Positions 14,720 through 15,850 of a stretch of DNA of 15,850 nucleotides are shown here, piece by piece. Under the pieces are notes generated by a model. That model worked only from the letters and a program-made list of their open reading frames with translations. It had not been told where the DNA came from and searched no databases. The translations under genes were made by a program, and so were the position numbers. The DNA is taken from positions 1 through 15,850 of the forward strand of contig CAIQJD010000824.1 of the NCBI GenBank assembly GCA_903872005.1. Reading direction: 5' to 3'. The stretch comes from an uncultured bacterium. Its GTDB lineage: Bacteria; Chloroflexota; Anaerolineae; JACIWP01. Numbering within the stretch: position 1 is the stretch's first letter; each line of letters opens with the position of its first letter.

Positions 14720-14761
14720 AGTCTCGGCCCATTCCATCCACGACAAGGTGGTCTCTGCGCC

Positions 14762-15850
14762 ATGTCCATCCGCGTGAATCCCTGGCGCTGCGCAATCTGC
14801 GGGGCGTGCGTCGGCCTTTGTCCCACCGGCGCGCTCACCCTGGACGAAAATAGGCTGGTTGTCGAAGCCACGCTCTGCACCGAATGTGGGATATGTGAGC
14901 CGGCTTGTCCTGTCGCCGCGCTCAGTGTTGACGCCCCGACGCCCCTCTGGGGCCGCGCCCTGCGGCCCCAATATGACATCATCGTCATTGGCGCGGGGCC
15001 GGCCGGCTCCCTTGCCGCCACAGCCGCAGCCGAGGCCGGCGTCCGTGTCTTGCTCCTCGAAAAACGTCAGGAAATCGGCAGCCCGGTGCGCTGCGCCGAA
15101 GGCGTGGCACGCGAAGCCCTCCAGACGTTCTGCGAGCCTGATCCGCACTGGACAGCAACGGTAGTCGAACGCGCCCAAGTCACTGTTCTCGGCGCCGGCG
15201 CTCCCATGCATCTCTCTGCCGAAGGCGGCAAGGGCTACATTCTGGAGCGCCGACTGTTTGACCGCTTCTTGGCCGAACGCGCAGCGCAAGCCGGCGCGCA
15301 CGTGCGCGTCAAGACGCCGGCCCTGGGTCTCATCGTCGAAGGGACTCGCGTCGCCGGCGTCCGCGCTCTGGTGGACGGCCGCGAGCAGTCCATAGGCGCT
15401 TCCGTCGTCATCGGCGCGGATGGCGTCGAATCATGGGTCGGCCGCTGGGCCGGCCTGATCGGCCCAACGCTGCTCCAGCGCCACATGACCTGCGCTCAAT
15501 ATCTGCTGGCCGGCATTGACATTGATGCACACTGTCTGCAATACTGGATCTCGAATGAGCATGCCCCCGGCGGCTATGTCTGGGTCTTCCCCAAGGGCCA
15601 GGGCAAAGCCAACGTCGGCCTCGGCATCCAGGCCGATTGCGTCCGCGAAGCGCCGGCCGCCGCGCTGAATCGCTTCATCGAAAGCCGTCCGGAGCTGGCT
15701 TGTGGCAGCCCCGTCACCCTGATTGCCGGCGCTGTCCCCATCGGCCCCTCTCCCGACCGTCTGGTCGGCGATGGAGTCATGCTCATCGGCGATGCCGCCA
15801 GCCAGGTGGATCCCCTGACCGGCGGCGGCATCATCCCGGCCATGACCGCC
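14762..15850 (+). CDS. Ferredoxin-fused geranylgeranyl reductase-family flavoprotein (C-terminus beyond window edge)
   Basis: An open frame of 363 codons reaching the edge without a stop. Residues 1-58 form a bacterial-type 2x[4Fe-4S] ferredoxin: C10, C13, C16, C20 and C39, C42, C45, C49, each cluster in CxxCxxCxxxCP form. Residues from about 70 are an FAD-binding reductase, with GAGPAG (77-82), Glu100 for ribose binding, the family signature PVRCAEG (108-114), YVWVFP (272-277) and GDAASQVDPLTGGG from 343. Family members saturate isoprenoid double bonds in archaeal lipids, chlorophyll phytyl chains or menaquinone tails. The fused ferredoxin would supply electrons in cis. ATG 14762 is preceded by AAGGTGG (14745-14751). 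It is co-transcribed with acpP and next to the IPP isomerase and prenyl synthase. Which prenyl chain is reduced is not known. Confidence 0.88.
   Translation, partial: MSIRVNPWRCAICGACVGLCPTGALTLDENRLVVEATLCTECGICEPACPVAALSVDAPTPLWGRALRPQYDIIVIGAGPAGSLAATAAAEAGVRVLLLEKRQEIGSPVRCAEGVAREALQTFCEPDPHWTATVVERAQVTVLGAGAPMHLSAEGGKGYILERRLFDRFLAERAAQAGAHVRVKTPALGLIVEGTRVAGVRALVDGREQSIGASVVIGADGVESWVGRWAGLIGPTLLQRHMTCAQYLLAGIDIDAHCLQYWISNEHAPGGYVWVFPKGQGKANVGLGIQADCVREAPAAALNRFIESRPELACGSPVTLIAGAVPIGPSPDRLVGDGVMLIGDAASQVDPLTGGGIIPAMTA

Noticed and set aside
1..15850. CRISPR arrays, tRNA genes, insertion sequences, integrases and attachment sites
   Set aside because: No spaced direct repeats, cloverleaf sequences, transposase motifs or terminal inverted repeats were found in either strand by reading.

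Overview
The window looks like chromosomal DNA from a high-GC bacterium, most likely a Chloroflexota (Anaerolineae-like) genome. The reasons are the STAND/NACHT ATPase type at the left edge, DUF3786 next to a LarA-family protein, a type 2 IPP isomerase, strong TTGACA/TACAAT promoters, and the palindrome GCCGGC recurring in coding and non-coding DNA. No rRNA, tRNA, CRISPR array, insertion sequence or prophage gene was seen. Taxonomy is inferred from gene content, not proven.

Layout. (1) 1-1286, minus strand: a probable two-gene conflict/immunity unit. A small 168-residue protein is followed, with translational coupling, by a STAND ATPase cut off by the window edge after its N-terminal helical part; both proteins share an A-x-N-[IV]-V-x-G-x-Q motif. 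(2) 1488-6181, plus strand: one operon under a clear sigma70-type promoter, with two VOC-fold proteins, a fused E1 alpha/beta thiamine-diphosphate 2-oxoacid dehydrogenase without E2 or E3, and an M20 dipeptidase-type metallopeptidase. It ends at a strong hairpin at 6211-6241. (3) 6267-8412, minus strand: a DapA/NAL-family aldolase followed by a TIM-barrel amidohydrolase/deacetylase. (4) 8605-11329, plus strand: DUF3786 protein, a LarA-family protein with an unusual active site and start site, and SfsA. Units 3 and 4 diverge from back-to-back promoters at 8452-8565. (5) 11344-11931, minus: a YIP1-family membrane protein. (6) 12063-14174, minus: type 2 IPP isomerase and an all-trans polyprenyl diphosphate synthase. 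(7) 14468 to the right edge, plus: acyl carrier protein and a ferredoxin-fused geranylgeranyl reductase, cut by the edge. Units 6 and 7 diverge from two near-consensus promoters whose -35 boxes are 13 bp apart.

How the genes work together. Units 2-4 look like small-molecule catabolism: hydrolysis of amide, ester or peptide bonds (M20, amidohydrolase), 2-oxoacid chemistry (DapA-like aldolase, E1) and 2-hydroxyacid stereochemistry (LarA family). The actual substrates cannot be read from sequence. Units 6 and 7 form an isoprenoid block: IPP/DMAPP isomerisation, chain elongation to about C20, then saturation of prenyl double bonds by an iron-sulfur flavoprotein. Unit 1 is the best candidate for a less-described system. 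The LarA-family His-to-Cys change and the ferredoxin-reductase fusion are the best single-protein oddities.
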